A stretch of 64,000 bases of DNA from Hydrogenophaga sp. (lineage in GTDB: Bacteria; Pseudomonadota; Gammaproteobacteria; Burkholderiales; Burkholderiaceae_C). Numbering within the stretch: the stretch's first letter is position 1; every line of letters starts with the position of its first letter. The notes below the pieces were generated by a model. It did no database searches. It was not told where the DNA came from and worked only from the letters and a program-made list of their open reading frames with translations. The position numbers were made by a program, and so were the translations under genes. This document shows, one piece after another, positions 63,762 to 64,000 of this stretch. The stretch covers positions 1 through 64,000 of the forward strand of contig NZ_JAHVAB010000047.1 of NCBI RefSeq assembly GCF_019264445.1. Reading direction: 5' to 3'.

Positions 63762-64000
63762 ATGAAACCACTGCTTGAAAAACACTTCGGCAAGTTCTGG
63801 CTGGCGATGGTCTTCGCCTTCCTGTACCTGCCGCTGGTCTTCATGATCGTGTTCTCGTTCAACAGCACGCGGCAGGACGCGCGCTTCACCGGCTTCTCGC
63901 TGCGCTGGTACGAGGCCCTCACACGCGACGACAAGATCGTTGAAGGTTTCTTCCTGTCGCTCAAGGTGGCGGCCATCACCGGCGTGCTGTCGGCCGTGCT
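63762..64000 (+). CDS. potI: Polyamine ABC transporter permease PotI/PotC-like, truncated by window end
   Basis: Manual translation from ATG 63762: MKPLLEKHFGKFWLAMVFAFLYLPLVFMIVFSFNSTRQDARFTGFSLRWYEALTRDDKIVEGFFLSLKVAAITG; absent from ORF track because it lacks a stop in the window. Confidence 0.88.
   Translation, partial: MKPLLEKHFGKFWLAMVFAFLYLPLVFMIVFSFNSTRQDARFTGFSLRWYEALTRDDKIVEGFFLSLKVAAITGVLSAV

Noticed and set aside
1-64000. Defence island, prophage or integrative element
   Set aside because: No integrase, transposase, restriction, toxin-antitoxin, CRISPR/Cas or phage structural genes recognised; gene content is metabolic, transport and housekeeping.

Overview
This is a GC-rich chromosomal window, probably from a Burkholderiales/Comamonadaceae-type betaproteobacterium. 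That placement is inferred from four Bug-family solute-binding proteins, a DUF4148 protein and dispersed GC-rich intergenic repeats. I could support about 60 genes. Left third: an ABC permease and NMT1-like binding protein around sdaA and a TetR gene; a large minus-strand catabolic/uptake cluster (two Bug proteins, a periplasmic-binding fold, SDR, ThDP enzyme, aldehyde dehydrogenase, cupin, Liv ABC transporter with a permease-ATPase-ATPase fusion, LysR); and a tricarballylate-utilisation-like locus (tcuA, tcuB, LysR, Bug). Middle: a TetR-MATE-thioesterase unit, DAHP synthase, patatin, IF-1, minCDE, and a copper island (Spy-like, CueR-like, CopZ-like, CopA) followed by a hemerythrin. Right third: an amidohydrolase/TauE/Bug unit divergent from a GntR regulator, a ureohydrolase and FAD oxidase, a small subtilase pair, and a putrescine catabolism and uptake locus (MocR-type regulator, puuD, puuA, aminotransferase, potF, potG, potH, partial potI). 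I found no rRNA, tRNA, CRISPR array, transposase, integrase or phage module. The most interesting signals are regulatory: matched palindromes assigning small regulons, a probably leaderless copA mRNA, an FNR/DNR-type box before the hemerythrin, and a 21-bp-spaced direct repeat at the MocR/puuD divergent promoter. The best candidates for undescribed biology are the 7.7-20 kb catabolic cluster and the small S8 protease with its upstream secreted partner. All functions are inferred from sequence without database searches.
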